Source: Eubacteriales Family XIII. Incertae Sedis bacterium
GTDB taxonomy: Bacteria > Bacillota_A > Clostridia > Peptostreptococcales > Anaerovoracaceae
Direction: 5' to 3'
DNA length: 12,916 nt
Assembly: GCA_031278145.1 (NCBI GenBank)
Contig: JAITLA010000250.1
Coordinates: 1-12,916, forward strand
Part shown: piece after piece, positions 1 through 7,546 of the stretch
Layout of the letters: every line of letters starts with the position of its first letter
Numbering within the stretch: the first letter of the stretch is position 1
Notes under the pieces: model-generated
What the model was told of the DNA's origin: nothing
What the model saw: the letters and a program-made list of their open reading frames with translations, nothing else
Databases searched by the model: none
Position numbers and translations under genes: made by a program

Positions 1-13
1 GTCTTTGGTCCCG

Positions 14-34
14 TATATCATATTATATATCATA
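14..34. repeat. 9-bp direct repeat, AT-rich
   Basis: TATATCATA occurs twice, at 14-22 and 26-34, so the copies are offset by 12 bp, about one helical turn. The stretch lies beyond the end of the operon, and on the minus strand it contains a TATAAT-like hexamer without a convincing -35 partner. It could be an operator or promoter for a gene beyond the left edge, or simply AT-rich spacer. The repeat is seen directly; any function is a guess. Confidence 0.35.
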
Positions 35-98
35 GGTCTGCTTATAATCACTTACATTCCCGGGATATCGCTTTTTTTGCCCAATTTGCTCGGTTGAA

Positions 99-130
99 CG
101 CATGGCCGGGCACAGGCCCGACCGCATGCG
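99..130 (-). terminator. Stem-loop after the last gene of the operon
   Basis: CGCATG (99-104) can pair with CATGCG (125-130), and inside it CGGGC (107-111) pairs with GCCCG (116-120) around a 4-nt loop. The structure starts about 25 bases beyond the stop of the last gene. No T-tract follows on the minus strand, so it is not a classical intrinsic terminator. It may be a 3' end stabiliser or a Rho-linked end. The pairing is visible; the role is inferred. Confidence 0.4.
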
Positions 131-155
131 CCGCGCTAAGATGCTTTTGCGTAGC

Positions 156-533
156 TTAGGGTTCGTCTGCGTTTTGCGCCTTGCTCGACGAGAAAAATCC
201 TGCGCCGAATTTGTCAAGTTTATTCCGCAAAAAATCCTTATCGATCACGCCGGGGCTCTCGAACACGCGCATGCCGCGGCGCAGCAGGTACTCCTGCGCG
301 CCCGGGCCTATCTTCCCCGTGACGATGGCCTCACAGTCCGACAGCAGCTCCAATATCGCATCGAAGCGGGACACGTCGTGACCGCCTTCCCCGCACGCGC
401 TTTCTGCGTGCCGCACCTCGACGAAGCGGTAGGCATCCCCGTCGATGTCTACGATATGAAAGCTTTCCGCCCGGCCGAAGTGCAGGAATACGGTAAGCCT
501 GTCCGTGGTTGTGACCGCGATGCGATGTGTCAT
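156..533 (-). CDS. NifX/NifB C-terminal-domain-like cluster-binding protein (second copy)
   Basis: A 125-residue protein of the dinitrogenase Fe-Mo cofactor biosynthesis fold (NifX, NafY, VnfX, C-terminal NifB). These domains bind or carry NifB-co-type clusters in the cytosol. The family signature is visible as an N-terminal strand followed by HFGRAESFHIVDI, then a CGEGG segment in the middle and VTGKIGPGAQEYLLRRG near residue 80. The ATG at 533 is chosen because AAAGGAGG lies just upstream; a longer reading starting at 638 has no such support. It begins only 22 nt after NifB, which itself lacks the C-terminal NifX-like domain often fused to it. The pair therefore looks like a naturally split two-domain NifB. 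It is the last gene of the operon. The family call is firm; the carrier role is inferred. Confidence 0.85.
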   Translation of the reverse strand: MTHRIAVTTTDRLTVFLHFGRAESFHIVDIDGDAYRFVEVRHAESACGEGGHDVSRFDAILELLSDCEAIVTGKIGPGAQEYLLRRGMRVFESPGVIDKDFLRNKLDKFGAGFFSSSKAQNADEP

Positions 534-555
534 ACGGCCTCCTTTCCGCCGAGGA

Positions 556-1425
556 TCATCCGTGTGAGAATGTTTCGGCCGCGCGCACGCGATAGATTTG
601 CTCCCCGAAATCCTTTCCGCCGAGCAGACCGACGGCATCCGCGCGGCAGTGTTGGCAGTGGCGGAACACGGGAATGTGGTTTTCCGCGTCGCCGCGCGCG
701 CGGTCGATCTCGGCGCAGGACGGCGCGGACAGCCGGGCGAGCTTGTGCTGCGGGATCAGCGGGATGATGTTGTAGATCGACGCGCCGCGCTTCGCCACCG
801 CGCGCGCGACGGCGCCGATGTGCCTACCGTTGATCTCGGGTACGAGGACGGTGTTGACCTTGACGATCAGATTCGCTTCCGCGGCCAGACGGATCCCCTC
901 CAGTTGGTTTCTGATCAGGATCAGATTCGCCTCTTCCCCCGTGAGCGGATCGCCGTGGTAGACGATCCCGTCGTTGAGCCGGCTCAGGATGACCGGATCC
1001 ACGGCGTTCACCGTCACGGTCAGCGTCCGGACGCCGGCGTCGATCACGTCCCCTATCTTCTCCGGCAGCAAAAGCCCGTTCGTGCTCATGCACCGAATCA
1101 GCGCGGGAAAGCGCGCCCCTATCGCGCGGAAGGCCGCGCAGGCGTGATCGGTGGCAAGGGTATCGCCGGGGCCGGCGATGCCGACCACCGTGATCTCGGG
1201 GCAGAGCCGGAGCGCCTCCGCAACGCGCTCGGGCGCGTCTTTTGGCTCGACGAGCTCCCCGGCCACCCCGGGGCGCACATCCTCGCAGGCGCCGATCTTC
1301 CGCTCGCAGAACCTGCAAAAGATGTTGCAGGCGGGGCTGACGGGCAGGTGCATCCTGCCCTTGTTGTTCACCCTGTTGAAGCAGGGGTGTAGATTCGTTA
1401 TCTCTTTTACTTCCGTGTCACGCAT
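556..1425 (-). CDS. nifB: NifB-family radical SAM cofactor-biosynthesis protein, short form
   Basis: A 289-residue radical SAM protein of the NifB family. NifB fuses two [4Fe-4S] clusters and inserts a carbide from SAM to make NifB-co, the precursor of nitrogenase-type cofactors. Visible signatures are HPCFN (H13, C15), the CX3CX2C SAM-cluster motif CNIFCRFC (C33, C37, C40) after HLPVSPA, a further cysteine at C47 followed by DVRPGV, a GIAGPGDTLA segment, STNGLLLPE, and the C-terminal CQHCRADAVGLLGG (C257, C260) typical of NifB K-cluster binding. The start at 1425 has GGGGAG eight bases upstream; an in-frame GTG at 1461 is less likely. No NifX domain is fused; the next gene supplies one. Presence of a complete NifB implies a NifB-co-derived cluster somewhere in this system. 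In methylthio-alkane reductase operons the equivalent is marB. Symbol given for family, not for proven nitrogen fixation. Confidence 0.92.
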   Translation of the reverse strand: MRDTEVKEITNLHPCFNRVNNKGRMHLPVSPACNIFCRFCERKIGACEDVRPGVAGELVEPKDAPERVAEALRLCPEITVVGIAGPGDTLATDHACAAFRAIGARFPALIRCMSTNGLLLPEKIGDVIDAGVRTLTVTVNAVDPVILSRLNDGIVYHGDPLTGEEANLILIRNQLEGIRLAAEANLIVKVNTVLVPEINGRHIGAVARAVAKRGASIYNIIPLIPQHKLARLSAPSCAEIDRARGDAENHIPVFRHCQHCRADAVGLLGGKDFGEQIYRVRAAETFSHG

Positions 1426-1468
1426 CTTTGTCACTCCCCTTTTTGCGGACGGCGCCCGCACGTGGCCC

Positions 1469-2248
1469 TTACGCCTTCACCGTGTCGCGCCATCGAAAGC
1501 TGCGTTTCTCGATAAACTCCAAAAAAGCGTTCAGACCGACGCCGATGATGGCCATGATGATCAGATACGCGTACATCTGCGGAATCATCATGTTCATCTG
1601 ATAGAAATACAGCGCGTAGCCAAGGCCCCTGCTCGCGCCGATCATCTCCGCCGCCACGAGCACGAGGATCGAATTGGCGGCGCTCAGGCGCACGCCCGTA
1701 AAGATATGCGGCAGCGCCGCCGGCAGCACAACGGTCACGAACAGGCGGATCGAGCCCGTACCCATGGAACGGGACGCCTTGATCAACAGCGGATCCACGC
1801 TTTTCACGCCGGAAATGGTATTGAGCAATGTCGCCCAGATCACCGCCCAGAAGATGATCACCGTCTTGGACAGTTCCCCGATGCCAAAGAACATGACGAA
1901 CACGGGAAACAAAGCCAGGATGGGAAGATTTCTGAACAACTGCAAAAGCGGGTTCAAGAAGTTCTCAACGCGCCGGCTCCATCCGACGATCAATCCCGCG
2001 GGGATGGAGAACGCGAGGCCGAAGCAGAAGCCCGTCAAAGCGCGCCGAAGGCTGATCAGCGCGTGTTTTTGGACGTCCCCCGCCGCCAAGAGATCGCCGA
2101 GGATCGCCAGCACCTTGGAGATGGGCGGAAGGAACAGCGGATTGACGAACAGGCCGAGCCTGCCGCTGATTTCCCAAAGGACAAGGAAGACGAGGATCGC
2201 CAGCGACAGATGGATCGCCCCGCTCGTGATCTTTCGAATCCGCTTCAT
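1469..2248 (-). CDS. ABC transporter permease, SsuC/TauC type
   Basis: A 259-residue integral membrane permease of the nitrate/sulfonate/taurine/thiamine-precursor group of importers. Five to six hydrophobic segments are visible, beginning with an N-terminal helix around LSLAILVFLVLW and ending with one around AYLIIMAIIGVGLNAFLEF. The EAA-like cytoplasmic coupling loop is KASRSMGTG followed by VTVVLPAALPHIFTG, which should dock on the ATPase. The ATG at 2248 overlaps the stop of the binding-protein gene by four bases (ATGA), indicating translational coupling. A longer reading up to 2386 would run well into the upstream gene and is arginine-rich and non-membrane, so it was rejected. Family is clear; the imported compound cannot be read from the sequence. 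Confidence 0.9.
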   Translation of the reverse strand: MKRIRKITSGAIHLSLAILVFLVLWEISGRLGLFVNPLFLPPISKVLAILGDLLAAGDVQKHALISLRRALTGFCFGLAFSIPAGLIVGWSRRVENFLNPLLQLFRNLPILALFPVFVMFFGIGELSKTVIIFWAVIWATLLNTISGVKSVDPLLIKASRSMGTGSIRLFVTVVLPAALPHIFTGVRLSAANSILVLVAAEMIGASRGLGYALYFYQMNMMIPQMYAYLIIMAIIGVGLNAFLEFIEKRSFRWRDTVKA

Positions 2249-3351
2249 TCCCCATTTATCCCTTCCCAGCGGATATCCTTGTCGGAGGCGGGCGCGTCGT
2301 CCGGAACGAATTCGAGCGTATAGAGCTCCTCGGCCTCGATCTCTCCGGCTTGCCAGTTGCCGACGCTTTCCCCGAAATCGACCCAACGCTCGATGTCCGC
2401 GGGTATATTGTTTTTCGCCTGTTCGTAGATCGCGGGGCTGACGTTCTCGGACGCCAGACCGAGCACGTCCGCGTTCAGGCGGATCGCGTCCTCAAGGTGA
2501 TCGTTGATCCAGAGGCGCGCGCGGTACATGGCGTTGACATAGCCCTGCACGACGTCCGGATGTTCCTCGATGAAGCTCTCCAGAAAGCCCCTGGCCGCCA
2601 GTGAAAAATTCTCTTGCCGGAGTATATCGGCGCTGCTCGCGATCTCGCGCACGCCGCCGGCCGCCAACGTAATGCCCGCCGACGGATTGTGCGCCGTGGA
2701 AATGTCGATCAGGCCCTGCACGAGCGATTGCTCCGTATTGGCGCCGAGCGGAATATACTCGACTTGATCCGGCGTGTAATCCGGGAATCGGGATTGCAGA
2801 TAGATGTCCACGAATCCGTTCGTGCAAGCAGCGAGATTGCTGATGCCGATCTTCTTGCCGATCAGATCGTCCAGCGATTGAATGTCGCTGTCCTCCCGCA
2901 CAAGATAGTGTATGTGCGGATACACGCGCGTATCGATGCTGCCCGGCGCCACCGAAACGGCCTTTATTCCCGCGACGCGCGCCTGTCCGACCTGGGGCGG
3001 ATGGACGGACACAAAGGAATCGATCTCCCCTTGCTCAAGCAGCTGGAATTCCGTGACGCCCGAGGGGATGGCCCCCACGTATTCGATCTCTATGCCTTCT
3101 TCCGCGAAGAAGCCCAGCTCATCCGCGACGATGATCTCATTGAAGATGGGCTGCGTGATCACGCGCAGCGTGAACGGCTCGCCGCCGTCCGCGAGCGCGG
3201 CGCCTTCCTCGGACGCATCCGCCGTCGCGGCCTCGTCGCCGGCGCTCTGAGAGCCGTTTGCGTCGTTCGACGAGCAGGCCGCGAGCGCGGCGATCATGAA
3301 CAGGGCGATGAGATAAGACAAGCTCCGAAGCATATTCTTCTTGTATTTCAT
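2245..3351 (-). CDS. ABC transporter substrate-binding lipoprotein, SsuA/NMT1-like
   Basis: A 368-residue extracytoplasmic binding protein. It begins with a lipoprotein signal: a basic N-terminus (MKYKKNMLRS), a hydrophobic core and the lipobox LAAC with the lipidated cysteine at residue 26, followed by an acidic, Ser/Ala-rich linker to about residue 55. The mature domain resembles the SsuA/TauA/NMT1-type periplasmic fold, with VITQPIFNEIIVADELGFFAEEGIEIEY at the first lobe and KKIGISNLAACTNG at the second. Family members bind alkanesulfonates, taurine, nitrate or thiamine precursors. The ATG at 3351 is chosen because GGAGGAAAAAGG precedes it and gives a clean signal peptide. The gene is coupled to the permease and lies 66 nt after a NifX-domain gene, so it is transcribed with the nitrogenase-like genes. 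Ligand unknown; a small sulfur compound is inferred from context. Confidence 0.9.
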   Translation of the reverse strand: MKYKKNMLRSLSYLIALFMIAALAACSSNDANGSQSAGDEAATADASEEGAALADGGEPFTLRVITQPIFNEIIVADELGFFAEEGIEIEYVGAIPSGVTEFQLLEQGEIDSFVSVHPPQVGQARVAGIKAVSVAPGSIDTRVYPHIHYLVREDSDIQSLDDLIGKKIGISNLAACTNGFVDIYLQSRFPDYTPDQVEYIPLGANTEQSLVQGLIDISTAHNPSAGITLAAGGVREIASSADILRQENFSLAARGFLESFIEEHPDVVQGYVNAMYRARLWINDHLEDAIRLNADVLGLASENVSPAIYEQAKNNIPADIERWVDFGESVGNWQAGEIEAEELYTLEFVPDDAPASDKDIRWEGINGE

Positions 3352-3417
3352 TCCTTTTTCCTCCTTGTTTTTTGCGTTTCTTTGTAAGCAATGCATTCTC
3401 GCCGCGGACGCTTCCGA

Positions 3418-3837
3418 TCATCGCCCGCGGCCGGAACAGCCGCCTCCGCAAGCACCACCGCGGCCTATGCAGGCCGTCAAGTATTCGCTTTCGGATCCCG
3501 CGAGCCCGCCGATCAGATCGCGGCGCTTCACAAAGCCGCGCAAGGCCTTCTCTATCGCGCCGGTATGGGCGTAGGCGGCGATCCTCCGGCGGGCCAATGC
3601 GGCCACCGCCGCAGGGCCGATCTTCGCGCTCAAGACGTAATCGACGTCGCCGAGCAGATCCGCCTTGGCGTCGAGGATCTCATGCTCGGGGATGCCATCG
3701 GGCGGCGCGATCTCGCGCACACCGTCGCTGTGGATGTCCCCGGCGTCGTCCACGATGAAGATGTGAAAGCGCTTCGCGCGCCCGTAATGCTCGTCTATCC
3801 TCACGCCGTCCGTGCTCGCGATGGCGATTCTGTCCAT
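3418..3837 (-). CDS. NifX-domain cluster-binding protein with Cys/Gly-rich tail (first copy)
   Basis: A 139-residue protein of the dinitrogenase Fe-Mo cofactor biosynthesis domain family. The N-terminal half shows the expected pattern, IAIASTDG then DEHYGRAKRFHIFIVDD, followed by YVLSAKIGPAAVAALARRRI around residues 67-86. The C-terminus ends in a glycine-rich stretch with three cysteines, CIGRGGACGGGCSGRGR, which could bind a metal or an Fe-S cluster and is not part of the core fold. GGAGGACG upstream supports the ATG at 3837. It sits 36 nt after the second K-like gene and before the transporter lipoprotein. A role in carrying or inserting the NifB-derived cluster is inferred from the family. 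It is a paralogue of the gene at 156-533, which lacks this tail. Confidence 0.85.
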   Translation of the reverse strand: MDRIAIASTDGVRIDEHYGRAKRFHIFIVDDAGDIHSDGVREIAPPDGIPEHEILDAKADLLGDVDYVLSAKIGPAAVAALARRRIAAYAHTGAIEKALRGFVKRRDLIGGLAGSESEYLTACIGRGGACGGGCSGRGR

Positions 3838-3873
3838 TTGTTCGTCCTCCGTGTGCGTGCGCGCCGCGCCCGC

Positions 3874-5181
3874 TTACAAAAACCGCGTCAATACGACGGT
3901 GTAGATGTCCTCGAGGAACCTGAGGCCGCCGTCGTAGCCGACATAGGTTCCGTTGATGATCAGGCGCTCGTTGAGCGGCCATGAAACGCCGAGGAAATGC
4001 GCCTTCGTTTCCTCCTTGAGCCGCTGTTCCCACGCGCTGCCCAGGATCAGCGGATAGCCCAGATACTCGCCCGTCTTGACCGCCTCATGCGCCAAGTGGC
4101 TGTCGGTTTCAAACGAAACATCCGCCTCGATGCCGTAATCGAGCTCCTCAAAACAGCGGCGGACCGCTTCCCTGTGATGCTGCGGCACGTTCTCCATCGC
4201 AAAGACCTTTACGGGATTGATGCCGAGGTCATTGGTCAAAAAGCGCGTGAAGGCGAGCGCGTTCTGCGCGTCGGAGAGGATCGCGAAGCGCTTTGACATG
4301 ATGCGCGTTTCGAGGAAGGTGTTCGCGTATCTTTCGATGAAATAGTAGTATCGCTTTTCCTCTTCATCGACGACCCTCCTTGTTTTTTCCGCGTCCAGAC
4401 CCGCAAACTCGCTCAGCGCGAGCAGGAATTTCGTCGTTTCCGACGGTCCGATGGGCAGGCAGGGGTAGTGGAGGTAGGGCGTTCCGTACTTTTTCTCAAG
4501 CAGCTTGACGCTGTCGAGGCCGAGCCAGGGATTCACGACCAGGTTGAATTCCGCGTTCGGAATGCGATCCACGTGCTTGAGCCCGCGCCCGTAGCCGAAG
4601 ATGATGTTCGCCTTCAGCCCGATCTTCGCCAGCAGTCCTTCCAAGGCGTCGTAGTTGCCGTGCCAATGCGGATCGTGCAGCGGCAGGCTCGCGAACACGT
4701 TGACGAGGCCCTTTTGGATCGGGCGAAGCTTGGACGCCGGAAGGTATTGATTGAAGATCGCTTCAAGCACCCACTCGTGCGCGACATAGTTGTTCCCCTT
4801 GAAGCCCGCGGTGGAGATGTGGATCACGGGCTTCCCGTCCCTGCGGAATTCATTGACAACCTCCTCGGAATCGTCCCCGATGATCTCCGAGGCGCAGCTC
4901 GTGAACACCGCGTAGAGATCCGCGTCGATGATCCGCAGGGCGTTCTCAATCGTTTCGCGCAAGCGCTGCTCGCCTCCGAACACGATCTCGGACTCCGACA
5001 GGTTTGAGCACGGAAACATCCCCGCGTTGAAATGCCCCGACGTCCCGAAATCCGAGCCCGCAAGCTTGCCGGCGCAGCCGGGTCCCGCGTGCAGCACCGG
5101 CAGGACGCCCTCTATCGCGTGGACGGACTGCAGGGCGCCGAGCCCGCATTTGTATATTGCCCGATCCGTCAACCTTGCCAT
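3874..5181 (-). CDS. NifK/NifN-like beta subunit of nitrogenase-like protein (K2)
   Basis: A 435-residue protein of the nitrogenase component 1 superfamily, beta type. All three P-cluster-type cysteines can be placed: C12 (YKCGLGA), C36 (HAGPGCAG) and C96 (TSCASEIIGDD). Other hallmarks are SESEIVFGG near residues 62-70 and the C-terminal VGYDGGLRFLEDIY. It is shorter than classical NifK (about 520) because the N-terminal extension before the first cysteine is missing. The ATG follows the D2 stop directly (TAGATG), with GAGGAGG inside the end of D2, so the two are co-translated and presumably form an alpha2beta2 complex. Whether the pair is catalytic or a NifEN-like scaffold is not settled; NifN of Azotobacter lacks part of this cysteine set, whereas K2 has it complete. 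It is a clear paralogue of K1 (7547-8884). Confidence 0.9.
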   Translation of the reverse strand: MARLTDRAIYKCGLGALQSVHAIEGVLPVLHAGPGCAGKLAGSDFGTSGHFNAGMFPCSNLSESEIVFGGEQRLRETIENALRIIDADLYAVFTSCASEIIGDDSEEVVNEFRRDGKPVIHISTAGFKGNNYVAHEWVLEAIFNQYLPASKLRPIQKGLVNVFASLPLHDPHWHGNYDALEGLLAKIGLKANIIFGYGRGLKHVDRIPNAEFNLVVNPWLGLDSVKLLEKKYGTPYLHYPCLPIGPSETTKFLLALSEFAGLDAEKTRRVVDEEEKRYYYFIERYANTFLETRIMSKRFAILSDAQNALAFTRFLTNDLGINPVKVFAMENVPQHHREAVRRCFEELDYGIEADVSFETDSHLAHEAVKTGEYLGYPLILGSAWEQRLKEETKAHFLGVSWPLNERLIINGTYVGYDGGLRFLEDIYTVVLTRFL

Positions 5182-6654
5182 CTATACGGATACCTCCTCC
5201 AACATCGCGGCGTAGTGCTGCTTGTGCCACCAATCCGAATAGGGCATCTTCACCCTCGCCGCGAGCTTATCCTCAAAGCCATGATTGGAAAGCAGGTTTT
5301 TGAGGACCTTTATGAATTGCAGATAGCGCTTATAGCCGAAGGTCGTGTATTCCTCCACCATGAACAGCGCGGGGACGCCGAGCTTGATCGCGAGGATGGC
5401 GCCGCCCGGATGCCGGCCGAGATAGAGATCCGGCTTGTATCTCGTCAATACATTGTAGATCTCGTAGGACTGCTGATCGGAAACGCTGACCTCGAAATCG
5501 TAGTCCGACATGCCCGCCATGTACTGCGCGTGCGACGTCTTCTCGCCGTTGTCGTACTGCGGATCCATATGCCACGCCAGCGTGAAATCGACCACCATAT
5601 CCAGCTCCTGCACGACGCGCGCCACTTGGAAGGCAAAGCTCGCCCCCATGCCCAAGACCACGTGCAGGCCCTTCAGATCCTTCTTTTCCTCTTCGATCTT
5701 GGGCATCCATTCGGCGCGTTCGCGGGCGATATAGGCCTCGACCCTCTCCTCCTCGCCTATCGCCCGGCCTATCGTCCGCAGCCATTCCTCAAAGCCGATG
5801 ATGCCGACCGGGTTGAGCGTTTGGATGTAGGGTACGCCGTAGAGCTCCCGCAGACCGTTGCCGAGATAGGTGCCCAGGGTGCTGCAGATGCAAACCGTCG
5901 CGCGCGCTTCCGAGAGGTGTGCAAGCTCCTCCACGGTGGACGTGGAATAGAGGAACTGCACGGCGTCCACACCGATCTGCCGGAACATGTCCTCGATGTC
6001 GGCCCTGGCGCTTTCGCGAAAATTCTTGAAGTTGATCACGTTTCGCTTCACCTTCGGCGGTTTCACGAGGTTTGTCAGCACCGCGTGATCGGCCGCGTCA
6101 AAGCCGCTTGCCCAGATCGCCGACTTGAAGCCCTCGCAGTGCATCGGGATCACGGGCACGGGCACGCTGCCCGCCGCTTCCGCGGCGACGGATTCCAAAT
6201 CCTCGCCGATGATGCCCGACACGCAGGAGGCCGCGATGACGATGGCCGCGGGTTTGTAGCGCCTGTAGGTTTCCAAGATGGCTTCGTGCAGATCGCCGGC
6301 GGCGCCGAAGATCGTGTCCGCCTCGTTGAGATCGGTTCCGAGCACCCGCGCGTTGTTTTTCAGGCCCCTGCGCTCCGCCACCTTGTTGACGAGCCAAAGC
6401 GTGCCGGCGGAGCCCGACATGCAGCCGACGGGCGAATGATAGATCACGGCCATGTCGCGCACATCGCACAACAGACTCACCGCGCACATATTGGGGCAGC
6501 CGGTGGCCTCCCGGTAGCATCTGTTCTTGTTTTTCAAGGCGCCGCACTCGATCTTTTTTGCGATGTCGCCGATGGTGCCCGCATATCCGATGATCGATCC
6601 GAGCCGCGTTTCCCTGGAGGGAATGTCCACGGTCGTTCCCAAATTCATGGCCAT
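5182..6654 (-). CDS. NifD/NifE-like alpha subunit of nitrogenase-like protein (D2)
   Basis: A 490-residue alpha-type subunit of the nitrogenase superfamily. P-cluster-type ligands are C53 (ATGCPNMC), C78 (HSPVGCMS) and C144 (AASCVSGIIGED). C257, 16 residues before LYGVPY's glycine, aligns with the cofactor cysteine 275 of NifD, also conserved in NifE. The HCEGF motif (172-176) is present, but the positions of NifD Gln191 and His195 are W181 and F185. At the C-terminus GVPALFMVEEYTTFGY has no histidine that could replace His442. The N-terminus has extra cysteines (C37, C46, C57, C63). The ATG at 6654 is chosen because AAAGGAG precedes it by six bases; an ATG at 6672 would add six residues. The lack of a His442 candidate resembles NifE, so this may be the scaffold pair; that is inference. 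Confidence 0.9.
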   Translation of the reverse strand: MAMNLGTTVDIPSRETRLGSIIGYAGTIGDIAKKIECGALKNKNRCYREATGCPNMCAVSLLCDVRDMAVIYHSPVGCMSGSAGTLWLVNKVAERRGLKNNARVLGTDLNEADTIFGAAGDLHEAILETYRRYKPAAIVIAASCVSGIIGEDLESVAAEAAGSVPVPVIPMHCEGFKSAIWASGFDAADHAVLTNLVKPPKVKRNVINFKNFRESARADIEDMFRQIGVDAVQFLYSTSTVEELAHLSEARATVCICSTLGTYLGNGLRELYGVPYIQTLNPVGIIGFEEWLRTIGRAIGEEERVEAYIARERAEWMPKIEEEKKDLKGLHVVLGMGASFAFQVARVVQELDMVVDFTLAWHMDPQYDNGEKTSHAQYMAGMSDYDFEVSVSDQQSYEIYNVLTRYKPDLYLGRHPGGAILAIKLGVPALFMVEEYTTFGYKRYLQFIKVLKNLLSNHGFEDKLAARVKMPYSDWWHKQHYAAMLEEVSV

Positions 6655-6692
6655 GTTCTTCTCCTTTCTCATACGGGCCCCTTCTCCCGCGC

Positions 6693-7523
6693 CTATATAA
6701 AAGCCGCGGGATCCGGAAGCCTCTGTTCTTTATCGTCGCCGTTTTGCAGCAGTTCCCAGATATGATGACTGATCCAGCCGTAATCGGCCGACAGGCGCAT
6801 GCTGTCCGCCGTGCGCGGCCGATGCAGATCGATCTTGAGGATTTTCTTGATCCTTCCGGGGCTCGCGGTCATAACGACGACGCGATCCGCGAGCAGCACG
6901 GCCTCTTCGATGCTGTGCGTGATGAAGAGGATCGTTTTCTTCGTCTTTTCCCAAATCCGAATGAGCTCCTCCTGCAGGGTTTCGCGCGTCTGCGCGTCGA
7001 CGGCCGCAAAGGGCTCGTCCATGAGCAGCACCTCGGGGTCGTAGGCCAAGGCCCTCGCAATCGCGACGCGCTGCCGCATTCCGCCGGACAGCTCGCCCGG
7101 ATATCGATCCTCAAAGCCGTTCAGCCCCACGAGATCGATGTATTTCCGGCATATCTCGCGCCGCTCCTTCTTCTGCATACGCTTCACCTCGAGCCCGTAT
7201 TCCACATTCCGCCACGTCGTCCGCCAAGGGAAGAGCGCGTAGCCCTGCATGACGAAGCCCCTGTCCAGCGCGGGACCCGTGACGAGCTTGCCGTCGATGC
7301 GTATCTCGCCCGCCGCGGGCTTGACCAGGCCCGATACGATGTCGAGCAACGTGGATTTCCCGCAGCCCGAGGGGCCGACGATGGCAACGAACTCGCCGTC
7401 GTCGATCTCCAAGCTGAAATCGGTCAGGGCGACGAATTCCTCCGTGCGCTTCGTTTCCGCATTGCGAACGTGAAAGATTTGACTGAGGTGTTCCAATACG
7501 ATTTTTCCCGTGGCCTCGGGCAT
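6693..7523 (-). CDS. ABC transporter ATPase, SsuB/TauB type
   Basis: A 276-residue cytoplasmic ATPase that would power the importer encoded further down the operon. Walker A is GPSGCGKST (50-58), the Q-loop is Q93 in FVMQGYALFPWRT, the ABC signature is LSGGMRQR (145-152), Walker B is VLLMDEPF (165-172) followed by a D-loop AAVDAQTR, and the H-loop histidine is H203. The ALFPWRT and ASPGRI segments are typical of the nitrate/sulfonate/taurine ATPases. AAGGAGGG precedes the ATG at 7523. The gene lies 23 nt after K1 and 38 nt before D2, separated from its lipoprotein and permease by three genes. No other ATPase occurs next to the permease, so this is the probable partner. The family call is firm; the partnership is inferred. 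Confidence 0.93.
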   Translation of the reverse strand: MPEATGKIVLEHLSQIFHVRNAETKRTEEFVALTDFSLEIDDGEFVAIVGPSGCGKSTLLDIVSGLVKPAAGEIRIDGKLVTGPALDRGFVMQGYALFPWRTTWRNVEYGLEVKRMQKKERREICRKYIDLVGLNGFEDRYPGELSGGMRQRVAIARALAYDPEVLLMDEPFAAVDAQTRETLQEELIRIWEKTKKTILFITHSIEEAVLLADRVVVMTASPGRIKKILKIDLHRPRTADSMRLSADYGWISHHIWELLQNGDDKEQRLPDPAAFI

Positions 7524-7546
7524 GAGCGCCCTCCTTTCTCCGCGCC

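Noticed and set aside
72..78. Run of seven T on the plus strand as a terminator tail
   Set aside because: No hairpin precedes it on the plus strand, and on the minus strand it reads as a run of A.
1426..1461. GTG start at 1461 for NifB, giving 12 more residues
   Set aside because: The ATG at 1425 has GGGGAG at a good distance and begins the conserved N-terminus; the extra residues show no family similarity.
5032..6765. Long plus-strand reading frame of 577 codons
   Set aside because: It lies antisense to D2 and its neighbours, has no recognisable domain or ribosome binding site, and is a by-product of GC-rich codon use in the opposite strand. The same applies to the plus-strand frames at 1151-2323, 2614-3387, 9070-10194 and 10504-11700.
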